Assembly: GCF_022539315.1 (NCBI RefSeq)
Contig: NC_066315.1
Location: 126,329,374 to 126,393,373 of the forward strand
DNA from: Serinus canaria
Taxonomy: Eukaryota > Chordata > Aves > Passeriformes > Fringillidae
DNA length: 64,000 nt
Direction of reading: 5' to 3'
The notes below the pieces were generated by a model. That model had not been told where the DNA came from, ran no database searches, and saw nothing but the letters and a program-made list of their open reading frames with translations. How positions within the stretch are numbered: the first letter of the stretch is position 1; every line of letters starts with the position of its first letter. Position numbers and translations under genes: made by a program. This document shows, piece by piece, positions 23,736 to 39,000 of this stretch.

Positions 23736-23880
23736 CCCCATCCTGGAAACATTCAAGAGCAGCTTGCACAGGGCTCTGAGCAACCTAATGCAGTTAAAGA
23801 TATCCCTGACCATGTTAGGGTGGTAGGACTCTTAAAAGGTCCTTTCCAACCCAAATTATTCCATGATTCTATGAGTCTGA
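23736..23880 (+). mobile_element. CR1 LINE 3'-end fragment
   Basis: A short sense-strand CR1 tail. It has the acattcaagagcagcttg-type start, ggtaggactcttaaaaggtcc, then tttccaaccc and the terminal attccatgattctatga. It is only about 145 bases, severely 5'-truncated. Confidence 0.85.
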
Positions 23881-26844
23881 GTTTATGATTCTTCATTATG
23901 GCTAAATTGCTGAGTGGAGCAGAGGGTGCGCTGAGCTCCTGCAGCATAATTTTTTTGTCCTGTTGACATCTATGGCAATAAATTAAGTTCCAGGTTAGAG
24001 AAAGGATGGGGACTGACAGCTCAGCCTCCTGTGTGGCTGGGAAGATGTATCAGCACAGGCCAGGGTGGCATAGTGCAGTTTCCTGAACACAGAACAGGCA
24101 ATCAATTTCTGCTAATGGTTCAAAGCAGGGTGCTTTTGCAAAATCAGTTGCCTGGAAACATAGGACATAGGGCAAAAGATTTTGACAGTGAATCATCTTC
24201 ATGGCTTCAACACCCTGGGCTCAAGCCGTGCTGGTTTTCAGCTGCTCTGTGGCTCTACCACACTGCTTTGGTAGAACAAAATAGGCTGTAACACAAACAT
24301 GGGCACTAGGAAATAATCAGCCGGGAATGATTTCTGTGTGAAGTAGAGCCACAATATATATTTCTCACCCCTAAGTGCACTGTAGGGCACTGTCAGAGAA
24401 ATGATGTGCTGTGGCTGAGCACAGGCATCAGAACAGTCCTGTGATGCCAGGGAGACCTGGGGGTAAATGACAGTGGCTTGAGCAGAGCTGAAGATGACAG
24501 CCATGTAGACAGAGCAATAGCATTGCTGAGGATGTGAACAGGGGTACAAGTAGCTTTCTGCACAAAGGGAACAGACACTCAGCATCCTTCAGCCAGAACA
24601 GGAATATTCACACTCTAACATCTACCAGGATATAAATAATCCCAATAAACTCCTAATAAATCCTGCATTGATAGACTGGAGGCTGTCAGCCTTTAAGTGG
24701 TGTGAGTTATATGCTTCTGCTGTTCTCTCTGTGAGAGCCAGCATGGCTGGGCAGTGCCTATGGGGAGCAAGGGAGGACAGAGCTAGTATTCAGACTCTCA
24801 AATAAATTAACCTAAAAAAACTCCTGAGATCTAATAGAGCAGTGCTGAATTCTTTTCTGTCAGGCCTTTTAGTTTCTCTGATTATTCTTTAGCTGCATTT
24901 CAAACCTTTCACTGCAATAATGGGGCATGGAAAGGGCATTTGTTCAGGTAGGTTTGTTCTTTTATTAGTTACTTTTTGATTTTAAGAAGAGAAAGTACTA
25001 TGGAATCAAAAGATTCGAGTTCAGGTTTAACCACAAATATAGAACAGTTAAAATCAGAAATGCAATTAACAATTGCAGAATGCAGAGTACTGATATGGAA
25101 CAAGGGAAGAAATCAGCAACTGGTGTGAAAGGATAATATCAACCTTTCTGCAACAGCTATGCCAGCAGAAAGCCCACAACAATTTTAGAATGCCATATGC
25201 CTCTTTTTTTCCTTTCTCCTTTCATATACCAACAGTTTACTTCTTTTTGTTTTCTTTCCCTTGCTTTCCATCTACTCTTCCTTTCCTTGCCGTTTCACTG
25301 CCATAACTAGAATTCACATGAGAATGATTTTACTTTGTACAGAAGTATTAAGGACAGCGATTTCTTCTCATTGCCTCCTTTTCCCCCTCCTCCCCCTCCA
25401 AATTTGCTTAATTACTTGTCCTAATTAAGTTTGAAAAAATTCTTTACTACGTTCCCAGATTTTCTGTGGTGTGATCACTTAACCTGTAAATTATAATTGA
25501 AGATTTGGTACCCATGCAGACTGGTTATTATAATTGGTACCTGCTACCTCCCTTTTAGCTTTCATTATATCTTTGCACTCAAGGAAGATAAGACAGTTAC
25601 ATTTTAGGAATAAACAGGATACAAAAAAAAAAATACATTAGCTTTTCAAGTGCTTATTGCTCTCATATAATATCGTTAACTATTAAAAAGAGAATCTGCT
25701 GAGTACCATCTGGGTATGGTAAGAATTAGACCAGAATTTGAAATTAAAAAATACTTCTGAGCACATTAGAAATGGACCAAAAATCAAACCAATGTTTGTA
25801 GGGTAAAAACAAGCTATGCTACCTGAAAACTTGACCTAATATCTTTTCAAAAGCAGTTCTGCCTTGCTGTTGCTTTTCTTTAAAAAGATAAGTGATGGAT
25901 GGTAAAGGCCTACTTCAGTAACTTAGCTTCCTTGAAGTCTTCCATATAATGAAGAGAGCTGTGCAAGATCTGAGTTAAAGATTTTCTAGGAATGCCCTGC
26001 AAAGCAGAAAAAAATCAAAACAAATTGATCTGAGTTTGGTCTAGTAAGGAAAGGATGAAAATTGAAAGAAGGCTCTGAAACAGTCAAAATGGGCTGGTTG
26101 ACAAACTCCATTAAAAGTGCCACTTCTTTTTCATAAAAATCATGCTCCTGTAAAAAGTGTCAGACATGAAAAATTAATCAAGTAATCTTCACACAATTTG
26201 GCTAAAGTTTTAATTGGTGAGCATTTAAGATTTTTTTTCCTTTCATTCACTCTGAACTTGGGTAAAAGGGTAGAAGAAAAGTGACTGAACTAGAAAATTA
26301 TTTTAAGTTGTGATATTTTTTAATTACCAGCACATCACTGGTGCTGGGTAAAAATAGGAGCCCATTTTCATCTGCTATAAATGGCAGAAATCAATACAAA
26401 TTGATGTTATTCTCTTGCCACCTCATAGTATGTAAAACCAAGACACAAGGATTTAATTTACAACATTTTTTGGTTTTGTCTTTGATTGCTTGGTGTACCT
26501 CTTGTGCATTACCATTTCATTCACAATAGCACTTAGATACCAGCTTAAAGGTTTTAAAATGTTATTGGCTTTGTACCTGTAACTTCATTGACATATCTGA
26601 TTTAACTCCAAGCTTTTTTCTTTATCAAACCTAGCCTGACAATTTTGCTCTGCATTCTTATTCCTGAGGGTGTTTTACATTTCTGTCTGTATTCAGTCTT
26701 AGGAGATGCAGATTTGCCAATGGAATGGAGAGCTGCAGAGGCATTCTATTGCCCTTGCCAACACCTTGTTTCCAGCATCAAGTTTCTCTTATTTAGTTCT
26801 GCGCAGATTTAATTCAGATGGGGCTTTTCTTCCTTAGAATGAGA
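23881..26844. other. Intergenic, nothing recognised
   Basis: No convincing exon, repeat or RNA gene. There are short pyrimidine-rich patches (about 25200-25290 and 25380-25405) and A runs. Confidence 0.6.
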
Positions 26845-27008
26845 GAATCATAGAATCATTTATGCTGGAAAACATCAATAAGATCATCAAGTCCAACTGT
26901 TAATCCAGCATTTCCATTGAACCCTGTCCCTAAGAACAATGTCTTCCATCTTTTAAATAACTCCAGGGATCGTGACTCCACCACCTCCCTGGGCAGCCTG
27001 TTCCATTT
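26845..27008 (-). mobile_element. CR1 LINE 3'-end fragment, minus strand
   Basis: The plus strand starts with agaatcatagaatcattta, the inverted CR1 terminus, and continues to ccaccacctccctgggcagcctgttcca. It is cut there, leaving about 165 bases. Confidence 0.88.
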
Positions 27009-30000
27009 TCATAAAATTAAAATGCAATACATAAAATACATAAAATGATAAAAGATGAATGAGAACTAAACTACTACAGATATGTAGTACTAATATGTAC
27101 TGTTTCTATAAAAGAGAGATATAAATAAAATGTAGAAATACATTTCTGCCACTGCTATTGAGCAAGCCATTTAATCCTACTGGTGAAATAGTTCTTGGTT
27201 CCAGCACTAACTCTGCCCTGTGGCTGTCTTGTGTGATGTATTCACAGGCTAGAGCAGCTTTCCCAGTGCAATGATAACAGAGACATTCTGCAACTCATCC
27301 AGCAGAGCCCAGCAAAGCAGTACTATGTTCTCCCTTCCACATTTCCTTTTCTATGCAGCTATTCTCCCTTCCTAGGGACCTTGTAAGGAAGCTACCTGTT
27401 TGTCCTACTATTCCTGTCTTGGTTTCCTAATTCCTCCTTGCCCTGATGTCTATCAGTTATGGCATCATTCTCTATCCATCTGTATTTCAGCCCTCCTCTC
27501 CCCTTTCACCCAGTCCTGTTTATAAGCTCTGTGGGATGTGGAAGTTCACGGTTTGCACAAAGCATTGCACTTGTGATTGTTGCAAGCCTATTGTTTATAA
27601 TGCAGGCAGTCTTCTTAAGCTATTTGCAAATTGAAAAATCACTGTGTCGTTGCATATTCACAAACCTTCAGCTAAAAAGCATCCCTGACTGTTGTTGTAA
27701 GCATCAATTCACACCAGGGACATAAGAAATCACCTTGATGAAGAAAATTGTTTCCACTGGTGATCATGTTGCTTTAAAAGGACAGAGACCCTGTTCTATC
27801 ACAGAACATAGACATATTATGGACACACTGTCTAGATTAATTTCAAGCTGTGATAGTATAGACTGTGTCAAGCTTTTCACAATGGGTAATGTGCTAAAAA
27901 AATAAGAATCAGAGTGAGGAGTGAAATCTGCTGAATATTTTATTTTAGCTGTTTTTACCTAAGGAGCAGCCACGTCCCGCAATGCTGTGGAGGGAGCTCT
28001 CCTACAACCACTGGGCACAGAGTGGAAAGTTCCCTTTGCAAACCAGGGAGGGCCACTCCTGGGACCAGATGAAAGAGAAGTAATGACAGCCTGGAGAGGT
28101 GGGAGGGGAAAAGCCCAACTGCCAGGGAAGAAGGAGACATGGGGCTAGCAGGTCCCCACAAGTGAGCCACAGAGCCATACCTGCCCTTGTTGGAAATGGG
28201 TAGCCATCCCAGTCCAGATGAGAGCATTCAGAATGGATTTACATTCTAAGAAGAGCCATGTTATTTAAAATTAATTAAAATACTAAGCAATGAAGGTGGA
28301 GTTGTGCTAATAAATGGTAAAAAGTGGCTGAGAAAGGCCTGATATCCACTTGTCTACGGTACAGTTTCCTTCAGAAAGAAGTAGGCTGCCAGGTCATGGA
28401 GCTTGGTTTACTGATTGTATTGATGCTAACTTACTCAACTAATTAAAATCCTCATTAGTGAACTTAACTGAAAGTCTGCTATTTTCAGGTCAGGCTTCTG
28501 CCTGCATTCATTTGTCTGATCCTGGGGTTAAAGCACATGGACTCAATAGCAGAAAATAGCTCTTCCCAGCTACCTCGCTCTCTTCTGGTGCGTCCTTGAC
28601 AAGGCACTTGATCTGTTTGACTTTCTTTGCCAGGTTGTAAATGTGAAGGCAAGAACTTCCCACTTGTCAGACACACAGAAGCTAATTTCTTAGCCTTTTA
28701 AAAATAAGGTGTCTGATAAAAAGGTATCCGTTGTATTTACTCCGTTACTGACACTAGTCTGAGCAGTGTGTAAGCATAAAGAGGGTGACTGGCTAAGTCC
28801 CCTGGAGATTTTGTGTTGCAGCAGACCTTAAGCTGTTTACACACAAGTTGCAACAGAACTCTGAAAACCTGTGACTGAGACACCCAGCAGCAATGTTGTT
28901 GTGTGCAGGTAATACAGACTAGCTTGGTTAAACAGGGAGAGTGAAGGATTTGCATACAGAGGTGTGCAAGATGAACATTGTTGAAAGACAAGGACTGAGT
29001 CATCAGCTTCCCCTAAGGATGCTGATGAAATAAGTTTTCTGTGGCTTACTATGTCTTTAAAGGTCTGAGAAACCTTCTGTTCTTGAGGTAATCAAGTCAC
29101 AGTACAGTGTGGCTGCAGTGCACTTCAAGATTTCTGCCTTTAAACAGATTATTCTGAGCCACATATACTAAATTCAACTGCCAAGATTCATGCTGATTAA
29201 AATAAATGAATGCCTGCTAAAGCTGAATGTAGCTACATAAAATAGAAATGGTACACTGGAGTTTATGCCCTCTACCTCCTCCTCACTGTCTCATGAACAA
29301 AGATTAAACTGAGTCTGAGAGCATTTGAAAAATTTGTTTCTGTGGTGAAAATCTTACCCTTTTATCTTGTCACCAAGGATGTTTTGCAATTTGTTTCACC
29401 TATATTTGAATGTGTAGTCTACAGCTGCAAACACAAAAACCAAAATAGAGAAGGAATCTTTCCTTATTTTTTAAATACTGTATGTCTATAATGTACAACA
29501 TCCCTTTAAACATTGCTGAATAATACTTCATTTTCTACTTTGGAATTATTATTTATTATTAATTAATTAATAATGGTAAAATGCAAGTGTAAATTGCGTT
29601 TCTCTGGAAAATAAATTTTAAACAGTTGCTCTAATGGAGAATTGCATAGTACTCTCAGCTAATAACAAAACTACATGCTTTCTGTTTTATAAACATGGGA
29701 AAAAAAGCTCTTTTCAAGATGACAAATCCTAATACTTTATAAGCTTATAAGAGGTCATCTGGAATGAAACCATTTTTCTACATCCCATGTAATATATAAT
29801 GACCCAGACATATTCTGAAAAATTATTTTGTATTCTGAATGATGATTTTATAGACCAAAGAGAAATATCACTCAGAGAGGTGATGGCTTTTGAGCACGGT
29901 GGTGACTGGGGGCAAGTGTGAGAGGACCCTCGAAAGTGTCAGCCTGGGAGGGAGAACCTCTGCAGGTATGTTCTAAGGAACTGCTTGTTTTCAGATATTT

Positions 30001-33000
30001 AGTCTTCCACAAAGCACCAAGAATTTATCTCACATTATACTTTCTATTGAACATACACGATTACAAATTGCTTTCCATAATATATGTCTCTACTGGGAAG
30101 GAATGACACAATTCTGGTAGAGCCAGCTGGAAGGTATAGAAAACACTGTGGGAAGTTTTGACATGAAAGAAGACAATTTTAAAATAAAATGTTTCTGCTC
30201 AATATTTTAAAATCAGACTATGAAGTACAGGTCAAAGAGCCTTTATCCTTAAATTAGTATCCTGTAAATGCTGAAAACACCAGCACACGATGCCACTACT
30301 AAAACCTCAGGCTTTTTCATGTTTCCTGTGATTTTGTAGGATGAAAAAAAAAAGGAAAGGCATTTTGGAAACATATTTTCCTAGCTGCAAATCAGACAGT
30401 TGCACAGTATGAATTGCTTTGGAAGTGTCTGCTTTTTAGTGAGAAGCAGAGAAACAACTTCAAGTTCGGGAAGCACTGGGGATCGAGAACTGCTGCAATG
30501 CTCTATGCTTCTTTTTTACTATTATTATTTTCCCATGGAGAAGTGCTACTTTTATCTCCCCAAAACTCATGGCCTGCCTGAATGTCATCCCTCCTTTCCA
30601 CTCTTTTTAACCAATGAACCCTTAGAAAAAATTCTGCCCCAACTGCAAGTTCCTCAGATCCTTCTCTCAGATGGGACACAGTGAGAACATTTTCCCTGCC
30701 CTTTGCCAAATAATTACAAGCTCTTTTCCCTTGTGCTCCACTAAGAAATATGATGCTTTGTGGAAGTTTTCCTGAAAAGCACTGTCATCTCCAAACCCTG
30801 AAGAATTACAGGTACTCATAGCACCACTTCAGTACATTTTCTAATGTCTAATACTAATACTAAATAATATTGCTACTATTATTTGCCATAATACTCATGT
30901 TATAAACATCACAAAAGCCAATTACCCACCTATACTGTGTTTTTGATGAAACTCTAGACTTCCCTCTTCGGGAACACTTGGTCATGTAGGGACAGAACAC
31001 ATGACTGCAGCTTCGGGAAGCAATATTTGGCTGAAAGATATCATGAGACAGCTTTATGGGAACCTAGGGAGAAGTGGACTGTAAATCACTACCCAAATTG
31101 AGAAGGCACAGTTGTCTGGTTATTTAGACACAGATTGGATTCCCTACAGTGAACAGAACAGTGTAGGCTATTCACTTGTACTGTATGGATGCAATATTTC
31201 AGTGCTGTCACCAAGAAAGACCATTGGTAGCAAAAGTGAAAAGGGTTGATAACAAATGTTAACAAGGCTCATACACACTGATCATCATGTTGCACTCCTT
31301 CTTAAACAAAAAGATTTAGAGAAAAGGTTAAATGTAACACTAGAAGCAAATCCTTCCCCATGGAGTGATTCATAAATGTTGTTTTAACTACAGTGCAACC
31401 AACATTCTTGACAAATGATGACACAGACTCTACAAAAGCTAATCTTAACATCATTTATCTCCCTTTTTTATGATGTTAGGACTTATTTTTTAAAAAGCAA
31501 GGGCTTATTATTATCAATAATATGCATTTCTATTAATAATATATTTAATTAGCCTGACTGCTACAAGTAGAAAAACAGGTCCAACTGTTGGACATGCACA
31601 GTGTTGAAATAGCATAGTGGTATCAGATCATCAAGCCCTTGTACATCCTTCCCACTTGCAATTGCATGTGTTGGAACACACATACAAACATTGAAAGATG
31701 TGTTAGAAAACAATCCTTTTTTGAAATCGGGCTCTCCAGATCCTCCCTTCCGATTGCACAGGCCCCAGCCTCACTAAACCCACTAGGAGAGGCAAGTTGC
31801 CTGTGGCAAAAACAAACTAAATGTACTTAGGCCCTTCACAAGAACAAAACTTGACCAAGATGTCTCGACCTCCAGCACAACAAATATGCTTTAACAGAGA
31901 GCAATCAAAGCTGATGCCTGTAATTCTGGGACCCTTTATCGTGCATTAAGGGCTCTCAGAGTAACTATGCAGGTGCAACTAAGCAACTACTGGGCAGCTG
32001 AAAGAAAGAATATACACAAGTAAAGGACAGAAGTTCCCCAGTTATCAGGGAGAGAGTATTTCTCAGAAGATGAGCACTGCGTTTTGAATATCTTAGGCCA
32101 GATCCTTGAGGACTCCTACAACATTTTCCAAAGCAAATCTTGTGTTCTTTCAAAAATCTGCTGGATATCAAAACCCATGAGTTCAGAGTCAGTGCTTCTG
32201 GGAGAGAAAAACCTCCCCACCTTCCCCTTGATGTATCTCTTCCTCAGACTCTTCTTTCTCTTACTGTTCCTTCCTTTAATTTTCCCTTTCTTTTTGAGAT
32301 GGTCTGAGCACAACTAACCTGATAAGACAATGTGCTCAACTTGTACTTAGCTTCTATTTCAGACCTGAAAAAGGATTCACATGCCCAAAAACTCATCTAA
32401 TTTTGCCAGTGGTACAAGCTGGTCTAATAAAAGATACTGCTTTCAGCAAGAAAATCTGTCTTGATTATGTCTTTAGGCTGTCATAACAACAGCATCACCA
32501 TCATTATTTTTCATGTGACACAGTCAATCAGTAGATATTTTCTCTCTTTCCATAAGTGATCCATGAAGCTAAAATAAACCAGGCACTGGGTTTTGGTTTT
32601 TTTAGATTGATGGCTCAGAGAAAGAAGAAGAGAGAACTACAAATAGTACTCCAACCAGGAGAGCCATAATTCAGACAGAAAGTGTGTGTGGGAAAGGAAG
32701 GGGCAGAGATGGGGGAACTTGTGGTTTCAGAAGACATTTACAAACACCTGAATTAAAAAAATAAATTCAGAACCACAGTATGGGGATAACAGACAGTTAT
32801 GTTCAACCAATGATATCTAAAGGTCAAAGAAACTCATGAATCAATATTATTTGTGGGAAACTTATAATGTTGAATTAAACTGACTGTTACTCTTAATCAA
32901 ACACTGAGGTTGAATACTTCTGGCTCCAGATTTCTTTTTATTTCTTTTAAAGACTCACATCTGTTAGAAGTGTCATTTTGAGAAGAAGCAGACGAGAAAA

Positions 33001-36000
33001 AAAAAAAAAAACAGATGTAACAACAGAAGGAGATAATTTGCCAAACAAATACAGGGCTGAATACAAGCACAGAGTGAAAAAGGACATAAGCAAAATAAGG
33101 CATCAGGAGTGTTTGAATAAGCACACTGAGGAAAAGGAAAATGGAGAAAATAAAAGAGATGCAAATATTTTACTAGATGTCCAAAAAGGCAAAAAATTGG
33201 TGACTCTTGGAAACATGATGTAGATCAAAAGTACCTGTGAAGAGACAGAGGGGAATGATACACAGCTTGATCAACAAGAGAGGAAGGTGAGTCCTGTGAC
33301 AGCATTGTAGCCTCCATAAAAGACCATACAGAAAAAAGAAACAGAACCAATAGCTTTACTAATTATGCATCAGAAACAGAAATTCAAGAAAGCTGATTTT
33401 TGTGCACTGTTTTCACATAATTTCTGTTATAAAATGTTAACATTTAATGTCAAGCTACAGCATTTATTATAAAACTCAGCTTCTAAATGTGACAACTGCT
33501 TCATATATTCAGATTAGTTTACTTTATTAAGTGCCTGGTCTGCTAAATGTAAAGCAAACATTGTCACATCAATCTTTTTCATTGACTACTGTACTGCTTT
33601 CAGGGAGTAACAGCAACTTGCTTCCAAGTACGTATTTCCTTGAAAAAGATGTCTATTTAAAGAAATGAGTGGGGAGATCTTCACATATATTTTCAGACTT
33701 CCAGCTTGGATCCATCAGAGTTTTAGTCATATAATCATTCTTCAGCCTTCTCTAAGGACAGTCATAACAACCAGACCAATCTGAATTTCAGGATAAGAAT
33801 TTATCTCTACTATCTCTACTGAGCATCATCTTCTACCCAGGTGCAACTACACTCAATTGTCAGTGTTAAAAAACATGGATAAGTCAAGAATGCCTGTTAC
33901 AGTGCTCCCCTCCATAAAGACATGGAATTCTTAACAAAAGCTCTGAGATGTGCCTTACCTATTGTATCTAATTTGTGCTCTTCCTTAGGGTATTTGAGAC
34001 ATAAGTCCTGAACTCCCCAATACCATCTGAGCAGCAGAAAGAATGTTTTGAAAAAGACAAAACTGAGCTGGGCAGTGAGAACATAGTATGGTGACAAAAT
34101 TTTCTGCATTAGTTTTCCTCTGCAAGATAATGCTCCTCCTGTTGTTGTTCTTAATTTGAACTATGAGGAGCTTACTTTCTTTTCTCATTCATATTTCAAA
34201 ATACAAATCATGCTTACTAACTCTCTTGCATCCCATTTACTTTTCAAAAGATTACATTTTTCCTGTTAAAAAAAAAAAACAAACCAAAACAAAAAAACAC
34301 CACATAAAAAACATACAAAATACCTCAACCTTAATGTCACAAGTCCAATTATCCCAGGGCTTGGATAATCATCAGGAAAGGTCCTGCTGAAATGTACAGA
34401 ACTGAGCTAACCACAACAGTAGGTTAATACAAACTACTCATGTTTTTTTTTTCTCAAGAGGCCCAACAATTGCTAGAGTTACAGGCATGTTGCAGAAAAA
34501 CATCTAATTTCCTAAAATAATGTTGTTATTTCTTGCATTCTGGTCTTCCCCTACTAAGTGTCTGATTACGTGAGTATTTTCCATAAGAACTCCTGTTGGG
34601 TTTTCTGGTCATGCTTTTAATTTTCTGTTCATGTAATCATATTAATGAATTACTTGGACAGCAGCTTTCCTTCTCAAGAATGAGGTGTCAACTGAGTTCA
34701 TTTGTAATCTGAAATATGTGCACCTAGCAACCAAGCTTAAAAAACGCTGTTCAAATTCCAAACTGTGGATTCATTACTTCCAGAATTCAACAACCATATC
34801 AGCTTATTATAGAAGTGGAAAGTCTGATTGTATGATGTCAATTTAAAAACTATTTTGGTAAATTTTGTATTCAAATTCAGACAATTTTTTATCAGCTTTT
34901 CACTTTAAGTACTCTCAAAAAAAAAAAAAAGAAAAAAGAAAAGAAAAAAACAAGAACAAAACAATATTTTGTTTTTTAGTATCTCTGTTAACACTGAATA
35001 TCTACATGTTAGACAGTCTTGTAATTTAATATTTATAGAAATGTAAGTAAAATTTAATAATTCTGCCAATAAGTAAACTTTATACTATGCAGCATTTATT
35101 TTTATAATAATTTCTATCTTTAAACTGTGACAAATGACCAAAATAATTCCAGTCAGGCGAGATGGTAAAATCCTTTACTACCTAAAACTCATTTCATGTA
35201 TGAGCTCTTTCTTGACTGACACACATTAAAGTAATGAATGTACAAGAGAATTTGTCCTTGCTCATTGAATTGCTCATTTGTGTAAGACTACTGTGCTTAA
35301 GTAAGGCTGCCTAGCCACAATAGTGAATACCCTGTTTATAAAACAAAAAAAAAAAACAGATGTAGGTTTTGGGGTTTTTTGCAAGTAGTGTCTGTTCAAA
35401 CTAATAATGTGGCCTCTGGTGAAAAGACCATTACAATAAGTCTGTGATTTGCAGTGCAAATTTACTGCAAATACAAGAGAGAGGAAAAAAAGTAGCCTCC
35501 AGTGGAACATATCCTTGCTCTCAAAATTCATCACTTTCTGTTCTAAACTGAATTATTAGTAATACTTGCAGAAGAGACTTCTAAAGTACAGTTTTCCTAC
35601 CTTCACTTTGATGAATTTGTTGGCATGGACAGGAGTCTTACATAAAAATAAGGCTTGTGTACTAAAATCAGAAAAAAATTGCACCACCAGCATATTTAGG
35701 TGTTAGCATATGCACAGTTGCCATCCCATTCCTGTTTCAAACCATGAGCAAACCTTGCAACAATGCTTTCAGCAATTAGATTATATTTCTTATTTGAAAA
35801 TAACTTATGATTTGGTCTGTTGATGGGTGCAGACAGTTCACCATTATGGGGTTCCTACCTGGCCGTGACTTTTTCACTAGATTAGTGTTGTACTTCTGCT
35901 AATAAAATCCTCTGGAGAGCAGGGCTTAGACACAGTCATTTATCCAACTATTCTGCTATTAAAATCTTGCCACACAGACTACAAGAGCAAACACATACCT

Positions 36001-39000
36001 GCCTATCTGGAAATAGCATTTTATTTTTCTACAGAGATGCTTTGTGCAATATCCATGTTTGGGGCTTTCCCCATCATGTTTGGCAAAGCATTAAAACTGA
36101 GAATCAGTAAAATAATATTTTAAGTTTAATAGAAAAAAAACCTAGGAATATAGGAACATAGTCAAATATTGTAATTTCAGCAAGGACATCTTGTGCAAGC
36201 ATACAAGCACTTTTAAAAAAAGTAAAACTCATGAGGCCAATAAAGCTGATAAGATGGAGAATCCTTGCAAAATGTAGTTGCTCAGGCTAGCAAATCTGAT
36301 ATGGACTTAGTTCTTATAGCACTGCTCATTTTACACAAATAAATGAAGTTCTGGCAATATTATTCACCTAGCCAAGACTTTCCACCTCCAGCCCATGCTT
36401 TGTGTCATGTACCCTTACCATCTGATTGAATAAACAGTTTAAGTTATATATTAGTGGTAGTGAATTTTGGTATGAAACTATAATTTACCACTAAAATGAG
36501 CTTGAATGTAACTTTTTCCCTATTGATCTCTGCTCCAATTTGATAGCTCTTTTCAGCAGATGGCATTTTTAGAAAACAACCAGATTCCAACTGTTTCTAC
36601 CAAAAAGAAGGTCTGGATTCAAGGGGGAAAAAAAAAAGGTTTGGCTAAATACCAGTCACTACCAATTCCAGATCTGGTAATTTAAGCTGAACTCTTGTCT
36701 TGGATGAAACAGCAAATTGATTCACAGGCAAGAAAGAATTCTCACAAATCCCGGCTCCCCAGCTGGCTGTTAGCTACTAAAATAGGGTCAGTGGTTTGGT
36801 GAATGGTTCTCCACAGCAGGGAAAGGGAAGTAAAATGAGAAAGATTTATATAATTTTTTTAGCAAAAGACTTAGTTAAAAACCCCTGGAATTTAACATAA
36901 GGAGGAATAATGGCTGGAGCAAAGTATGCTACAATTTATTTGTAAATCACATTAGACAAATGTGCGTGTGGTAGTCATGTGAACCTATTTAATAACAAGT
37001 GTTTACACACTGAAAACACAGGTGTGATGATTGATACCAGGAAACTGAAGGATTTAACAGTGTAATAAAAAGTACACAAAATACAGATGACGATGTATGT
37101 TCTGCAGTAACAACTCCACTGCAAGTAAGATGCTTCAATACGTGCCAGAAACCTTGGAAATTAACAAAGTGTCCTCTGCATAAAAATTACCTATTCATTT
37201 TGCAATAATTGTTCTGTGCTTATTTTGCTACAGAAATTAATTGAGCATTTAATTATATGAAGTGTTAAAATGCTATATTTAGAGAGAACACTATTTTTAC
37301 TGGCAATTTGAGCAGCATGTATTATCGGTTTTCTCTTTCTGGGCTAAACACTACCTTACTTACAAGGTGAATGAGTGGTACTTGCAGACCTGACAGTTAA
37401 ACAGCCCTGTGATCACAAGATCAGAGATTTTCCAGTTATTTGAGTCACATTAGTAACAGCTCAGCTAATTAGCAATTTTAAAAGGATCAACTCACTAGCA
37501 AATTAAAAGAAGTATCTGTATACAAAGAGAGATTGTTCTATTTGGCTCCAGTCTTGATAGTAATAAATAAAAGCATCTATTGTGTGAAAGCAGGGAAATG
37601 TCTCATCTGTAGTGATGGGGATTCATTTTGGATGACACAGCCGCAGTTTCTATTTTTTCAGTGTTTTGTGGGGTATGTTTTGGTTTCTGCTTATTGAGAG
37701 TGAAATTTAAGGTCAGAGGCTAAATGATGTCAAAATGCCTTCCAATCATTTGATGTGACAAGGCAGCTGAGCTGTTCAGGATGTGTCCCGAACGCCACAA
37801 ATATGAGGCAATGTTTAAGGGCACGCTGTTGGTGGACTTACTGTTTCTTCTTGTAGATAATATTTCAAAAGTAAAGTTAACAAGGGCATCTTTGAAAATA
37901 CTGCCATACTCCTCTAAAAGTGGAAATGCTTTTATACTATAACAAAGAGAGTGCAATAGAAAAAGTGATTCTAGAGGCATTGGCTGAATGCCCCATTGCA
38001 CCAAGCACTGTGATGTCTTTTATGGATGCTATGAAACATTTCAGTTTGCCTTGGATTAGGACACTGGCAGTACAGAGCATGTGATCCCAGCCTCAGCAAA
38101 GCATTCTTTCTCTTTGGGATACAGCTATGGAGTGATTTTTCCTAGGAGATTAGATGAATTTAGCCTAGGCATCTGCAATACTTTTTTCTTTCACATAATG
38201 GAAAGCTTTTAATCAGAAATGCGACACAAGCTAGTTACAGGAGCCCTCTTGGTTTTCTCAAAGCAAAAGCAAAGACATCAAACAAAATAAAAAACTCCAG
38301 TGACCTTAAACTAGTACCCTAAATATACAGCAGAGACCTCTTATTACTGGGAGAAAACAAGGAACCACATGTTCAAATAAGACGTTGTTACTGCAAGTTT
38401 AAAAAGTATTCTAAAGCAAGCTACTTGCTTAACATAACATTATACTTTTATCACAACTGAAAAAAAAAAGTTTAAATTACTTCAGAATTGCTAGTCTGTT
38501 TATATCAGGAGTACTATGAACACAGTGCCCTGAACTTCCAGGGGACTAGGTATTAGTATTAGGTATTAGGCACTATGGAAAGAATAGACGGCCAAAGCCA
38601 CAGGGCTTTAGTCTGTGACTATGAAGTCAATAGATTTTGTAAGTGAATGCCATGACAGGATGCCTAGACTACAACTCAGCACTTTCTGAGAGGAAGATTA
38701 TGAAAATACATTGCTTTTAATGTGTTAAAAGCTCTAGTGGTCTTTCATGCAAAAAGTGCTGTCATGATCTGTCATCTTCTGAGATAAAGCTTTTCTGTCA
38801 TTGTTTTATACTGAGCACAGTAGCCCACTGCTGCCATAAGTAACATCACACCCAAAAAGGTAAAATTTTGGCCGGTGGATATCCAAGGATTGATTTTAAA
38901 CTTTCCAGAAAGAGTCTAAGCACAAATTAAAAGAGTCCTGTAGATTTTGATTATAGTTTAAATGATATACAGTTATATATATTCTGCTAAGATAATTTCT

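Noticed and set aside
23456..23779. 107-residue open frame
   Set aside because: Runs into the CR1 tail. No splice context, no family resemblance, and an antisense frame of similar length.
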